Shown here piece after piece: positions 46,371 through 56,022 of a DNA stretch of 64,000 bases. The DNA lies in NCBI RefSeq assembly GCF_006716235.1, contig NZ_VFOR01000004.1, positions 30,145 through 94,144 on the forward strand, in the 5' to 3' direction. Source of the stretch: Propioniferax innocua. Lineage in GTDB: Bacteria; Actinomycetota; Actinomycetes; Propionibacteriales; Propionibacteriaceae. Numbering within the stretch: the first letter of the stretch is position 1; each line of letters starts with the position of its first letter. Both the position numbers and the translations under genes were made by a program. The notes under the pieces were generated by a model. The model made no database searches. It was given only the letters and a program-made list of their open reading frames with translations, and was not told the origin of the DNA.

Positions 46371-47129
46371 ATGAAGCCAGTACTGGGCATCGACTTCGGC
46401 GGTTCCTCGATCAAGGGAGCCCTCGTGGACGTCGCGGAGGGACGCCTCGCGTCCGAGCGTGCCCGCATCGTGACGCCGAACCCGGCCACCCCTGCTCGCG
46501 TCGCCGACGTCATGGCGCAGATGGTGGATTCGTTCGCCGATGAGATCGGTGATGGCCCGGTGGGCGTCGCCATCCCCGCAGTGGTGCAGCATGGCACGAC
46601 CCGCAGTGCCGCGAACATCGATCCCGCATGGATCGACCTCGATGCCCAGCAGCTCCTGACCGACCGTCTTGGACGAGCTTCGATCTTGGTCAACGACGCC
46701 GACGCCGCAGGCATGTGCGAGGCAAAATACGGTGCCGCGGTTGGTCAGGAGGGCGTGGTGCTCATGTCGACGCTCGGCACCGGGATCGGTTCGGCGCTGA
46801 TCAGTGGCGGTCGACTCGTCCCCAACACCGAGTTCGGGCACATCGAGATGAACGGCGGTGACGCCGAACAGCAGGCGTCGTCGGGTCGCAAGGATGTGTT
46901 GGGGCTCAGCTACGAGGAATGGCTCCCTCTGATCGAGCAGTATTTCCAGACCGTCGAACAACTCCTCTGGCCCGACCTGATCGTGGTGGGCGGCGGTATC
47001 AGCCGCGACTCCGACAAATTCCTGCCCCACATGAATCTGCGCACCCGCATCGTTCCGGCGCAACATCTGAACGACGCCGGCGTCATCGGCGCCGCATGGG
47101 TCGCACATCACCACCCGGACGGCCTCTGA
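46371..47129 (+). CDS. ppgK: Polyphosphate glucokinase
   Basis: 252-residue ROK-family kinase that phosphorylates glucose using polyphosphate or ATP, typical of actinobacteria. N-terminal phosphate loop [15 protein letters not shown], sugar-binding Asp in [29 protein letters not shown], and the [17 protein letters not shown] stretch specific to PpgK. ATG 46371 is chosen because GIDFGGS follows closely; an upstream in-frame TTG (46353) is unlikely. coaE starts one base after its stop. Confidence 0.93.
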   Translation: MKPVLGIDFGGSSIKGALVDVAEGRLASERARIVTPNPATPARVADVMAQMVDSFADEIGDGPVGVAIPAVVQHGTTRSAANIDPAWIDLDAQQLLTDRLGRASILVNDADAAGMCEAKYGAAVGQEGVVLMSTLGTGIGSALISGGRLVPNTEFGHIEMNGGDAEQQASSGRKDVLGLSYEEWLPLIEQYFQTVEQLLWPDLIVVGGGISRDSDKFLPHMNLRTRIVPAQHLNDAGVIGAAWVAHHHPDGL

Positions 47130-47130
47130 C

Positions 47131-48333
47131 GTGCTGCGGGTGGGCCTCACCGGCGGGATCGCAGCCGGTAAGTCTCTGGCATCGCGTCGGCTCACCGAGC
47201 TCGGTGCGATCGTGGTGGACGCCGACCGCATCGCCCGCGAAGTGGTGCTGCCCGGCACGCCCGGGCTGGAACAGGTCGTCGAGCGTTTCGGCCCCGAGAT
47301 CCTGACCGATGCGGGGCACCTCAACCGCGACCGGCTGGGGCAGCTGGTGTTCACCGACCCCGACGCCCGCGCCGATCTGGAACGCATCACGCATCCGCTG
47401 ATCCGCACCCGCACCGAGGCCATGGTGGATGCCGCACCCGATGACGCCATCATCATCCACGATGTGCCCCTGCTGGTGGAGAAGAACCTCGGCCCCGACC
47501 ACCATCTGACGATCGTGGTGCATGCGAGCGCCGAGGAGCGTCTGGCCCGGATGGTCCGTGATCGAGGGATGACCGAGAAGGCCGCCAGGCAACGCATCAA
47601 CGCCCAAGCCACTGACAAGCAGCGGCGCGCATCGGCCGACGTGTGGCTGGAGAACAACGCCGCGCCGGCACAGTTGCGACGCGAGATCGACAAACTGTGG
47701 AACGACCGGTTGGTGCCGTTCGAGCACAACGTCCGTACCGGCGAGCGGGTTCGGCGCCCCGAACTGCTGACCGTGGTGCCGCCGAACCCCGACTGGCCCG
47801 CCCAGGGCGCGCGACTGACCGCACGTCTCCGCCGCATCTTCGGCCCCGAAGCCCTGGCGGTGGAGCACATCGGCAGCACCGCAGTGCCGGGGATGCCGGC
47901 CAAGGATGTGATCGACGTGCAGGTGGGCGTCCGCGACCTGTCGGTACTCGACCAACCCGAATGGCGTGAACGCATCTCCGACGGCGGATTCCCCCGGGCC
48001 GAGGGAGAATGGTGGGACCTCGTCCGCGGCGACGGCGGCACCGTCCGCGCACGCAAGCACTTCCACGGCAGCGCCGACCCCGGGCGGATCGTGCACATGC
48101 ATGTGCGGGAGATCGATTCGCCGGCCTGGCGTCTGGCCCTGCTGTTCCGCGCCTGGTTCACCACCGACGCCGAAGCACACCTGGAGTACCGCGCGCTGAA
48201 GCGTCAGCTCGTGGGCAGGGGCCTCACCGCCACCGAGTACGCCAAGGAGAAGGAGCCGTACTTCGAACGCGCGGCCGAACGGGCCGAGGCGTGGGCCAAG
48301 CGCACCGAATGGCGGATGCCGACGCCACGGTGA
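47131..48333 (+). CDS. coaE: Dephospho-CoA kinase fused to a GrpB/UPF0157 domain
   Basis: 400 residues. Residues 1-200 are dephospho-CoA kinase, the last step of CoA synthesis: P-loop GLTGGIAAGKS, DADRIAREVV, IIIHDVPLLVEKNL and RMVRDRGMTEKAARQRINAQ. Residues about 210-400 are a GrpB-like nucleotidyltransferase-fold domain with VEHIGSTAVPGMPAKDVIDV and RKHFHGSADPGRIVHMHV. This fusion is the normal actinobacterial form; the GrpB part has been proposed to help folding or regulation. GTG start at 47131. Probably co-transcribed with ppgK. Confidence 0.95.
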   Translation: MLRVGLTGGIAAGKSLASRRLTELGAIVVDADRIAREVVLPGTPGLEQVVERFGPEILTDAGHLNRDRLGQLVFTDPDARADLERITHPLIRTRTEAMVDAAPDDAIIIHDVPLLVEKNLGPDHHLTIVVHASAEERLARMVRDRGMTEKAARQRINAQATDKQRRASADVWLENNAAPAQLRREIDKLWNDRLVPFEHNVRTGERVRRPELLTVVPPNPDWPAQGARLTARLRRIFGPEALAVEHIGSTAVPGMPAKDVIDVQVGVRDLSVLDQPEWRERISDGGFPRAEGEWWDLVRGDGGTVRARKHFHGSADPGRIVHMHVREIDSPAWRLALLFRAWFTTDAEAHLEYRALKRQLVGRGLTATEYAKEKEPYFERAAERAEAWAKRTEWRMPTPR

Positions 48334-48379
48334 TCCCTGCCGGGCCCAGGCGCCGAGGTGCTGCGGGAACGGGCCCGAC

Positions 48380-51064
48380 TCAGCCCACGCTCCCCCGTGC
48401 CACTCCTTCCATGGCCTCCTGCACCAGGGTGATCGTGTCATCGTGCAGATCCACGTTGAGCGAACGGGCCTGACGTGTCAGACGCATCGCGAGCCGCGGC
48501 ACCTCGCGATGGTTCCCCGCCCGCATCTCGGTACGGATCCGCGCGCAGAGCAACTGCTCGTCATCACCGACGGCCACGAGCGCCCGGCCCGCCGCCCAGC
48601 GGGCGAGGTCGATGTCACCGTCGGCCAGAGCCCGTGCGGTCAGCTCCACACCGATGTCGCGGATGCACGAGAGTGCATCGGTGCGCATGACCTCGGCCCA
48701 CTGCCACTGCGTCGGGGCCGCGTCGGCCAGGGGAGCGCCCCGAACCAGTTCGAGGGCGGAGATCAGGCTCGGTGTCGAACTGCGGTTGACGCCGGTGAAC
48801 GTGTACAGCTGCACCTGATGCCAATCCGACATCACCTCTGTGCTCAACGTCACCCGTCCGGTGTGGGCCTCCGGCAGATAGGCCTTGCCCTCATCGTCGC
48901 GTCCCAACCATTTCCGGAGCCGGGAGAGGTTGGAGCGTCGGGTCGACTCGACCACGAACAGATCCCTGCTCATCTGCCGCGCCGTCGCCCCAGAATGCTC
49001 CACGAGCCATGCGGCCATCTCGACGCACGACCTCCTGGCGCGCTGCGGCACTTCCCCACGGGCCCCCAGAAGGTCCACCGGACCCAACAGCTGCACGACG
49101 GGGTGACTCGGGATTCGCTCATCGGTGTTCACATCTACTGACTCCAGGACGGTCGGCGGGTGCGGACGGGGCATCGTGCGGTCGGGATGGATACGGACGA
49201 CATTCGAGGGAAGTTCGGGTTCTGGACGCTGGGGTGCCCGAGGCAGCGTCGTGTGGTCGGCGTCGGGGGTCGGAAACCACCACGGGGCGGGGTCGGTGGC
49301 GGTGGCGTTCACCGCATCGAACGCATCGGCGAGCACGGTGCCCACCTCTGCGGGGACGGTCCGCGCCACGAACGCCGTACCGTCGGGCAGCAGGGAGAAG
49401 TCCGGGGGCGGTTCCACCCTCAACCGGACCGGACCGGTGGAGGATCCCACCACCGACATCCCCATCCGTTGCGCCATGGGTGCGAGTCGCGCGTGGTCGG
49501 CCGGGTCCGGGCAGATCAACACCTTCGCCCGATCGGCGTCCTCACCGGCCGCGCGGCGGCGTCGACGTTCGGCGGGCGCCATCGCGTCCGCCCGCCCCGG
49601 TTCTGTGTCGGCGTCCGCGCTGGCGGCTCGTAACTCATCGGCGGAGATGCACCGCACATGCGCCACCTCGGCGGCGTCGACGCCACGGTGCTCCCCCACG
49701 ACGAGGACATCGAGATCATCGGCCCAGGGGCTGGTGATCGTGTCAAGGATCCACCCGTCGAGGAACTCCGCCACGACGGGCTCCGCACCGGAGAGGACCT
49801 GGGTATCGGCTTCGAGATCGATGAACAATTCCCCACCGAGACCGCGTCCGACGCTCACCAACGCAGGCCATGGATTGTGCGCCGCCGCATCGGGGACGGC
49901 CGTCTCGGAGGCGATCACCCACGCCGCACCGTCACGCGTGGCCCAGTCCGGCGGGGGCGGGGCGCCGCCGGCGAAGGTCAACCGGATCGCCTCGGCAGTG
50001 GCCACCACGTGACGCAGGCCCGGGACCTCAACGCCACACCACGCCCCAACAGCGCGCAACACCAGATCCAACGCGGCCACCGACTCCGGGTCCCTCACCG
50101 CCACCAGGTCATCGGCCTCCTCGGGCGGGTGGGTGATACGTCGGCCCAATGGGCGAGTGGCCAACTGCACCTCACGCCGACGCCGCCACAGCGCGGCCAG
50201 CCCCGTGCTCGCCAACAGTCCGACATGGGCACCGGCCAACAGGAGCGCAGCCTGCTGGACCGGCCCGTCTCCGACACCGGTGGCGTCCGGGTCCGACGCG
50301 TTGCGGGCCGCTTCAAGCTCGACCGGGTCGATCACGTCCAGACCCACATCGGACGGTGCGACGGTGATGGGGTTCCGACTCGTCAGATCCTCCGGCGTGC
50401 CGGGGACCTCGGCGGCATCTGCCTGCGGCAGATCCGGATCGGGAGTGGGAGGCGTCGGGCCCGGTGTGGACGCCACGGCGACCGGCGCCTCATCGAGCCG
50501 GTGTATTCCGGGGATGCGGAGCTCCTGACCGATCTCGAGACCGTCGGGATCCGCGAGCAGTGGATTGGCTTCGGCTATACGTCGCCACTGGCCACCATCG
50601 CCGTAATGCTGTTCGGCGATCGTCCACAGGCTCTCCCCACGCTCCACGGTGTGCATCACGAAGACCTCACGCTCCGGCGGTGCCTCGCGCCGCGGCACCG
50701 CATCGGAGATCCCGTGTTGGGGTGGTGGGGCCGCCTGCGCCTGCTGGTGCGGCGCCAACGCCAGCACCGACATCAGCAGTGACGCCACGAGCATCCGCGG
50801 ACCCCGCAGCCACCCGCGTCGCGACGTGCCGATGCCCAACGCCTCGGTCACCACCAAAGCCGCGAACATCGCCCACATCAACCAACCGGCGACCCAGAGC
50901 ACGGTCAACAACACCGTTCCGTCATCGGGACGCAGCCAGACCTCGGGCTGCAGCAACCGTCGTGGCGCCACCATCTGGGCGGTCGTCATCAACACGATCG
51001 GCCCACCGACGAGGCCCAGAACGAGCACCGCAAGTGACGCCATACCGCGAAGCACGCGCATCAT
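48380..51064 (-). CDS. LysM / BTAD membrane protein of the Tad locus
   Basis: 894 residues. Three N-terminal helices (about 8-32, 50-73, 90-106), then a LysM domain (about 136-186: TVERGESLWTIAEQHYG, IGQELRIPG), a Pro/Asp-rich linker, a fourth helix (about 268-292), a large middle domain of unknown type, and a C-terminal winged-helix (ARQMSRDLFVVESTRRSNLS) plus BTAD helical-repeat domain (about 750-890). The LysM would sit outside if helices alternate, with the BTAD part inside. Its ATG overlaps the stop of the TadE-like gene, so it closes the pilus operon. It may sense wall or pilus status and act on expression. Confidence 0.75.
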   Translation of the reverse strand: MMRVLRGMASLAVLVLGLVGGPIVLMTTAQMVAPRRLLQPEVWLRPDDGTVLLTVLWVAGWLMWAMFAALVVTEALGIGTSRRGWLRGPRMLVASLLMSVLALAPHQQAQAAPPPQHGISDAVPRREAPPEREVFVMHTVERGESLWTIAEQHYGDGGQWRRIAEANPLLADPDGLEIGQELRIPGIHRLDEAPVAVASTPGPTPPTPDPDLPQADAAEVPGTPEDLTSRNPITVAPSDVGLDVIDPVELEAARNASDPDATGVGDGPVQQAALLLAGAHVGLLASTGLAALWRRRREVQLATRPLGRRITHPPEEADDLVAVRDPESVAALDLVLRAVGAWCGVEVPGLRHVVATAEAIRLTFAGGAPPPPDWATRDGAAWVIASETAVPDAAAHNPWPALVSVGRGLGGELFIDLEADTQVLSGAEPVVAEFLDGWILDTITSPWADDLDVLVVGEHRGVDAAEVAHVRCISADELRAASADADTEPGRADAMAPAERRRRRAAGEDADRAKVLICPDPADHARLAPMAQRMGMSVVGSSTGPVRLRVEPPPDFSLLPDGTAFVARTVPAEVGTVLADAFDAVNATATDPAPWWFPTPDADHTTLPRAPQRPEPELPSNVVRIHPDRTMPRPHPPTVLESVDVNTDERIPSHPVVQLLGPVDLLGARGEVPQRARRSCVEMAAWLVEHSGATARQMSRDLFVVESTRRSNLSRLRKWLGRDDEGKAYLPEAHTGRVTLSTEVMSDWHQVQLYTFTGVNRSSTPSLISALELVRGAPLADAAPTQWQWAEVMRTDALSCIRDIGVELTARALADGDIDLARWAAGRALVAVGDDEQLLCARIRTEMRAGNHREVPRLAMRLTRQARSLNVDLHDDTITLVQEAMEGVARGSVG

Positions 51065-51492
51065 CGCCTCCTGCGATATGAATCGAGGATCTGATCGGCT
51101 TCGCCGGTCACGACGATGCGCCCCGGCAACCCCGGCAGCACCACATCGGTGAACCCGACCTCACAACGCACCTGCACCGACACCCGCGCCGCAGTGCCGA
51201 CCGGACGTGCGAACTGGACGGTGTCCGTTGCCACCACCGGAGAACACGTGCCGTGGAGTTCCCGCACCACGTGTTCACGAGCCGCCCGCGAAGCCGCTGC
51301 CGCAGAGACCTCGAGACTCGCCGCCCGAGCACCCCCGGCCGCTGCGTCCACCACCTCACCCCGCGCCAGATGCAACCGGGCACCGGCCACCATGAGCGCG
51401 ATGAACAACATGAACCCCGGCACCAGGATCACCGTCTCCAACGCCGCCGAACCACGTTCGTCCCTCACAGGCACCCCACGTTCGTCCCTCAC
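51061..51492 (-). CDS. TadE-like minor pilin
   Basis: 143 residues from GTG 51492, which overlaps the previous stop (GTGA). After a positively charged start the pseudopilin segment RGSAALETVILVPGFMLFIA has the conserved Glu of TadE/F proteins at the start of a single helix. The rest is exported, with two Cys (GTCSPV, VRCEVGF). The first eight codons are an exact-sense tandem copy of the next eight, VRDERGVP then VRDERGSA, so a second GTG start exists at 51468. Role: minor subunit of the Tad/Flp pilus. Confidence 0.75.
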   Translation of the reverse strand: MRDERGVPVRDERGSAALETVILVPGFMLFIALMVAGARLHLARGEVVDAAAGGARAASLEVSAAAASRAAREHVVRELHGTCSPVVATDTVQFARPVGTAARVSVQVRCEVGFTDVVLPGLPGRIVVTGEADQILDSYRRRR

Positions 51493-51875
51493 AGGGCCCG
51501 CTCCCTCGGCGCCGACGCGGAGACCGCGACCGAGCGTCCACCACTGATCAGCCGCACACGCGCCTCGACCGTGACCGCCACATGCGTCGCGTCCTGCTCG
51601 GCAGACACGTCGAACCACTCGATCGCGGTGGGTCGCATCAGACCATGAACCTCACGATGAGCCGCCCCGGGCCGCCGGTCCACGCGGCCCTCGGCCCACG
51701 CGGCCGCCGATGCCGCCTGCTGAACCACACCCCGCGCATGGAGGAAGGTCGCCACATCGCACGCAGCCACGAGAACCCCGACCAGCAGGGGCAACAACAC
51801 CGCCCACTGGACCGAGGTGGTCATCCCGCGATCATCCCGCAGCGCACATTCACTGCGGCAGATTGCGACGCACAT
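51489..51875 (-). CDS. TadE/TadG-like minor pilin
   Basis: 128 residues from ATG 51875, or 111 from ATG 51824. The longer start keeps the conserved charged RDDRG before the helix MTTSVQWAVLLPLLVGVLVA but overlaps the Flp gene by 26 bp; the shorter drops it. The exported part has VVQQAASAAAWAEGRVD and a beta-like C-terminus. The usual Glu of TadE helix 1 is replaced (VQW), which is atypical and may mean it is not processed. It lies between the Flp-like and TadE-like genes. Confidence 0.65.
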   Translation of the reverse strand: MCVAICRSECALRDDRGMTTSVQWAVLLPLLVGVLVAACDVATFLHARGVVQQAASAAAWAEGRVDRRPGAAHREVHGLMRPTAIEWFDVSAEQDATHVAVTVEARVRLISGGRSVAVSASAPRERAL

Positions 51876-52038
51876 AGGCGGTCACCATGGTGATAACCAC
51901 CGTGGCTACCGCCACGGCACCTGCGAGAAGGATCGCGTTCTCCGTGGACTGCGACAGCCCTCGTTCATCACGACGAGGCCGCTGTGGAGGTGCGACGAAC
52001 CAGGAGAGGAGGGCAAGAGCGACATTGACGATGCGCAT
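51850..52038 (-). CDS. Flp-type pilin candidate
   Basis: 62 residues. A leader with basic residues (PPQRPRRDERGLSQSTENAI) leads to a single hydrophobic helix LLAGAVAVATVVITMVTAYV and a short polar tail RRNLPQ. The G-L-S-x-S-T-E-N segment matches the cleavage zone and +5 Glu of Flp/Tad pilins. It would be the main pilus subunit. No prepilin peptidase gene is in the window, so processing would need one elsewhere. Confidence 0.7.
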   Translation of the reverse strand: MRIVNVALALLSWFVAPPQRPRRDERGLSQSTENAILLAGAVAVATVVITMVTAYVRRNLPQ

Positions 52039-52083
52039 ACAGATGGCCTTTCGAGAACAATCACCGATGAAGGATCGAAACGG

Positions 52084-52977
52084 TCAGAACTGGGTCAGGC
52101 GCAACAGCGGCGCGGCGAGCAGGATGGCGGCGAACACAAGCACCGGCGCGGTCATCGCCAATGTCATGCGTTCGGAAATCGAATGGGCGTGGACGCGCTG
52201 TTCCGCCAGATGCGCATCACGCAGGTCGAGGACGCGCGCACGTAGCGCGCCGGTCAGGGCCGCACCGGTCTCATCGAGCCGCAAGGTCTCGGCCACGTCA
52301 GCCAGCGCAGGCAGATCAAGCTCATCGGCGAGCTCAGTGAGGTCCCGATGCGGTGGTTGCTGCTGCAACTCCGCTCGGGCCAAGGCCTGCCGGATGTGCA
52401 CGAACAGTGGCTGGTCACTCTGTCCCGCCGCCGACTCGAGGGCCTGCGGCACCGACCGGTTCGCCAACCGCTCGAGGATCACCAGATCGAGGAAGGTGAA
52501 CAGCGCATCGGTGGCATCCACCTGGTCATGACGTCGACTCCGGTGCAACAACAGATCCGGAATGAACCACGCCCCCAGACCGCACAGCGCCACCAACGCG
52601 ACCGTCGGACGCGGCCCCGGGCCGGCGATGATCGCCACACAGGTGGCCACCAGCGTCGGCAGGACCACACCCAACAGCATCCACACGAACTTATCCGCGT
52701 GGAACTCCGCAACACTCCGACGCTGCAACGCCAACGCGCGACGCTGCCCCGGAAGCAACGGAACGGGACTGTGCCGAGCAAGCCACGCACCGATCCGTTC
52801 GGTCCTGGTACCGGTACTGCCGAAGTCCTCCGAGGCCCCCGGCTCTTCCCCCGCCAAGAACGCCATGGCATCGCCGAGTGCTGGCGCAGTACGTTGCAGT
52901 CCAGCCACAAGAGCCACCGATCCGCCCACCACACAGGCCCCGGTCCCGAGAATGATCAGCCACATCAGCGGTGTCAC
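52084..52977 (-). CDS. tadC: Tad pilus assembly membrane protein TadC
   Basis: 297-residue type II secretion F-domain protein, one of two inner-membrane platform proteins. Helices: MWLIILGTGACVVGGSVALV, VWMLLGVVLPTLVATCVAII, VALVALCGLGAWFIPDLLLH and C-terminal MTLAMTAPVLVFAAILLAAP. The T2SF core is DATDALFTFLDLVILERLA followed by LESAAGQSDQPL and ELADELDLPALADVAE. Its ATG overlaps the tadB stop (ATGA). Confidence 0.88.
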   Translation of the reverse strand: MTPLMWLIILGTGACVVGGSVALVAGLQRTAPALGDAMAFLAGEEPGASEDFGSTGTRTERIGAWLARHSPVPLLPGQRRALALQRRSVAEFHADKFVWMLLGVVLPTLVATCVAIIAGPGPRPTVALVALCGLGAWFIPDLLLHRSRRHDQVDATDALFTFLDLVILERLANRSVPQALESAAGQSDQPLFVHIRQALARAELQQQPPHRDLTELADELDLPALADVAETLRLDETGAALTGALRARVLDLRDAHLAEQRVHAHSISERMTLAMTAPVLVFAAILLAAPLLRLTQF

Positions 52978-53798
52978 GTCATCCTCCTCAGGATCCGCGC
53001 CTGGGCAGGAGGCGTCGCGATCGCGCGCAGCAGCACCAAAGACCCCAGATAGGCGGCCACGAGGAAAGCCAGCACCACTTGGCCCAACGGCGTCCCGTAC
53101 GGCTCGAAGTAACCGTGCCCCACCACGAAGGCCGCCGCCAGAACCAGCCCGGTGATTCCAGTGACCTGCCGCACCACCACCCTTGGCTTCTCCCGTTCGG
53201 TCTCGATCTCACGCAGCGCCCGCAACCGCCGCTGATTGGATTCGGCAAGTGTCGACAACACAGTGCTCGCACCGGTGCCACCGCGTTCCGAAGCCACGAT
53301 CAATGCAGCGATCACAGCATCACCGTCCGGGCTGTCGATCTCGTCAGCCATGGCCCGTAGAGCCGCTGTGGTGGTCCATCGATCATCCAGCCTCGCCACC
53401 AGATTCCCGATGGGCTCGGCCAACATCGAAGGGGCTCCACGACGTGAGCGCCTCAGGGCGTCGCTGATGGAACGCCCCGTCCCGACCGTCGCGGTGATCT
53501 GATGCACCCAACGATCCAACGCAGCCAACAAGTCCACCTGCCGACTCCCCGGCGCCGCCAACAGCCACGGCAATGTCACTGCGATCGCCGGCCCCGCCAC
53601 CAACGTGATCGGCCACCCCGTCACGGCAAAGACCAACAGACCACCACTCGCCCCGATCACAAGCGGCCAACGAGCACTCCCCAAGCGGCGTCGACGCCGC
53701 TGGACCCGTGGCTCTCCCGGTGGCTCCATGCCATATCGCAGAGCCCACAGGCCCCCGATGAGCATCGCCGCCACCACTGCCGCCATCATCTGATCCAC
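52974..53798 (-). CDS. tadB: Tad pilus assembly membrane protein TadB
   Basis: 274-residue platform protein paired with TadC. Helices: MMAAVVAAMLIGGLWALRYG, PLVIGASGGLLVFAVTGWPI and two near the C-terminus. The T2SF core is LLAALDRWVHQITATVGTGR with SISDALRRSRRGAPSMLAEP and VASERGGTGASTVLSTLAES. It overlaps the TadA ATPase gene by 13 bp. Both TadB and TadC are needed in known Tad systems. Confidence 0.88.
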   Translation of the reverse strand: MDQMMAAVVAAMLIGGLWALRYGMEPPGEPRVQRRRRRLGSARWPLVIGASGGLLVFAVTGWPITLVAGPAIAVTLPWLLAAPGSRQVDLLAALDRWVHQITATVGTGRSISDALRRSRRGAPSMLAEPIGNLVARLDDRWTTTAALRAMADEIDSPDGDAVIAALIVASERGGTGASTVLSTLAESNQRRLRALREIETEREKPRVVVRQVTGITGLVLAAAFVVGHGYFEPYGTPLGQVVLAFLVAAYLGSLVLLRAIATPPAQARILRRMT

Positions 53799-55234
53799 CC
53801 CTCGTAGCGGGCGAAGCGATGCACGAGATCCACCGGAGGGGTGAAACCTGCCGGGCCCTCTGGCCCATGCTCGGCGCGGTAGACCACGTGTGTGATCGGG
53901 CGGCCGTTTTCCAGACCACCGGTCACATGGCGCACTTCGTTGACCCGGCGATGACGTTTACCCCGACGCCACGTGTCGTCGTGGAGCCCGACGTGAACGA
54001 CAAGATCGAGGTTCGAAGCGATCTGCCCGTAGGCCTCATCGACCGTGATCTCGCCACCCCGGGCCATCCGGGCGACGAGCCGATCGAGCGTCGCAGCAGC
54101 CGAATGGGCATGCACCGAGGAAAGTGCGCCCGCGCCGGCCTGCATCGCCTCGACCATCGCACGAGCCTCCACCCCACGCACCTCACCGACGATCAAGCGC
54201 GTCAGGTTCTGACGCAGCGCTTCGGGGATGAGATCGGCAACGGTCACCTCGCCGATCCGTTGCCCGTTGTGCACTTCGCCCGCACCCAACCGGGCCTGCA
54301 GGGCCAAGATGTTGTCCCGTCCCGGAAGAAGATGGGTCAGAAGCTCGTAGTCGGTCTCGATCGTCGCGAACCGCTCATGCATCGGGATGGCCGCAATGAG
54401 AGCCCTCAACAGGGTCGTTTTTCCTGCGCCCTGGTCACCAGAAATCACGATGGACCGTCGATCCAGCACAGCTGCCCCGAGGAAGTCAGCCAACTCGTGA
54501 GGCATGAGCCCGCCCTCGGCCAGTTCATGCAAAGTGACGTCGGTCATCGTGTGCTGACGAATCACCACCGAGGGACGGTGGCTGAGCCCAAAACCGATCG
54601 CATGCAAACGGAACCGAGCTCCGAGCGCCAGAGTCATGGTGGGGTGAGCATCATCGAATGGACGTGAAGGTTCAGCGCTCTGCCCGAGAAACCGCACCGC
54701 GTCGATGAGTTCTGCATCCGAATCCGCGATGGGTGGCAGCGTCGACCTCGTCCCGTCGGGATGCTGCACACGAACCGGCTCACATCCGATGATCTCGATG
54801 TTCTCGGCGTCGGGGATCTCGAACACCGGTTGCAGGCGCCCGTACCCGAAGATCGCGTTCCAGACCGCCACCGCATAAGCCTGCTCACGTTCGAGAGGCC
54901 ACGCCTCGTGCCCGTCACGGTGGGCCGCATCGGCATGGTCGGTGACGAGCGTCTGGATGACTGAACGGCCCAGCATGCGACGATCGTCAGCGTCGAGTCG
55001 CTTCCCGGTGATTCGCTCGTGCTCGGAACACCGGTCAGCGATCTCACTCGATGCACGCCCACGGAGTTCGACGACGAGATCCCAATCGATGCGCTCCACC
55101 CGTCGCCGCTGCGGATCCCATTCGGCATCGGCCGGGAGCACCGAGTCCACCCCGGCGATGTTCTGGGGAACGGTTTCGGTCAACGGGGCAAGGGGTTGGT
55201 TGAACAGCGTGACATCGATGGATTCGAGGCTCAT
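53786..55234 (-). CDS. tadA: Tad pilus assembly ATPase TadA/CpaF
   Basis: 482-residue hexameric secretion ATPase that drives pilus assembly. N-terminal domain (about 50-240), then Walker A ISGDQGAGKTTLL (265-272), the Asp box RFATIETDYEL, Walker B RLIVGEVRGVEARAM and the His box GALSSVHAHSAAATLDRLV. All are standard for CpaF. The start overlaps the TadZ stop (ATGA). Confidence 0.93.
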   Translation of the reverse strand: MSLESIDVTLFNQPLAPLTETVPQNIAGVDSVLPADAEWDPQRRRVERIDWDLVVELRGRASSEIADRCSEHERITGKRLDADDRRMLGRSVIQTLVTDHADAAHRDGHEAWPLEREQAYAVAVWNAIFGYGRLQPVFEIPDAENIEIIGCEPVRVQHPDGTRSTLPPIADSDAELIDAVRFLGQSAEPSRPFDDAHPTMTLALGARFRLHAIGFGLSHRPSVVIRQHTMTDVTLHELAEGGLMPHELADFLGAAVLDRRSIVISGDQGAGKTTLLRALIAAIPMHERFATIETDYELLTHLLPGRDNILALQARLGAGEVHNGQRIGEVTVADLIPEALRQNLTRLIVGEVRGVEARAMVEAMQAGAGALSSVHAHSAAATLDRLVARMARGGEITVDEAYGQIASNLDLVVHVGLHDDTWRRGKRHRRVNEVRHVTGGLENGRPITHVVYRAEHGPEGPAGFTPPVDLVHRFARYEGWIR

Positions 55235-56022
55235 CGCGACACCCCCACGGTGACTGGGCGAATACGTCCCCGCAGATGCTCGACCATGTGCGCCACCGAA
55301 GTCACCAGAGGGGACCGATGATGACGCTTGGCCGGGGGCTCGCCGTCGCTGTAGACGGCGGCGGTGTCGGGGTCGTCCGCCAACCGGCCCCAGACCGGCA
55401 GGCCGAAGACACGTTCGATCTCATGACCGGTGTAGGGCTGGCCCTCTCCGATGACGACCACCGCCACGTGGGCAGTGGCGTCGAGCTGTTCGTGGTGCTG
55501 CTGCAGGGACGGGAGATGCACACGCATGGCTGCCAGATCACGCAGGCTCGTGCGTGTGACCACGAGCACAACTTGAGCAACCGCCAAAAGCGCAGGGGGC
55601 ACGCCACCGCCAAGACGACCGACGTCGATGACCGCGTCGATCTGCCGTTGGTGAAGAGCGTTCAAGGCTGGCGCCAGAGAAGTCCAGACCGGCGGAAAAA
55701 CCGCAGCCGCCCCCGGATGTGACACCCCGGGAAGGAACCAGCGCAGTTGATCTGGACCCTCGTTCGTTGGCAATCGGAGCGCAGCCGAAAGCACGTCGAG
55801 TTCTGCTCGAGCTCGATGCCGAGCAGCGATCGCCGTCAGTCCTCCCGGGTCGGTCACCGCTCCGCCGAGATACCCAGCAAGCACAGCCTGGGTGGGGTTG
55901 GGGTCCGCATCGACGAGAACCGTTTCTCGAGGCCAGTGCAGAGCCAGCGCAAGGGCCGTCGTCGTCGCACCGGGAGCGCAACCAGCACTGGCGATGACGA
56001 TGACGGCCACGTCACTCACCAT
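55231..56022 (-). CDS. TadZ/CpaE-like ParA-family ATPase
   Basis: 263 residues (ATG 56022, or GTG 56019). MinD/ParA-type fold: VIASAGCAPGATTTALALAL is a changed Walker A in which the usual signature Lys (K-G-G-x-G-K-T/S) is absent. VLVDADPNPTQAVLA and AVIDVGRLGGG are the following strands. TadZ proteins often have such deviant loops and mark the pole or site of pilus assembly. It lies between the SAF protein and TadA with overlaps on both sides. Confidence 0.75.
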   Translation of the reverse strand: MVSDVAVIVIASAGCAPGATTTALALALHWPRETVLVDADPNPTQAVLAGYLGGAVTDPGGLTAIAARHRARAELDVLSAALRLPTNEGPDQLRWFLPGVSHPGAAAVFPPVWTSLAPALNALHQRQIDAVIDVGRLGGGVPPALLAVAQVVLVVTRTSLRDLAAMRVHLPSLQQHHEQLDATAHVAVVVIGEGQPYTGHEIERVFGLPVWGRLADDPDTAAVYSDGEPPAKRHHRSPLVTSVAHMVEHLRGRIRPVTVGVSR

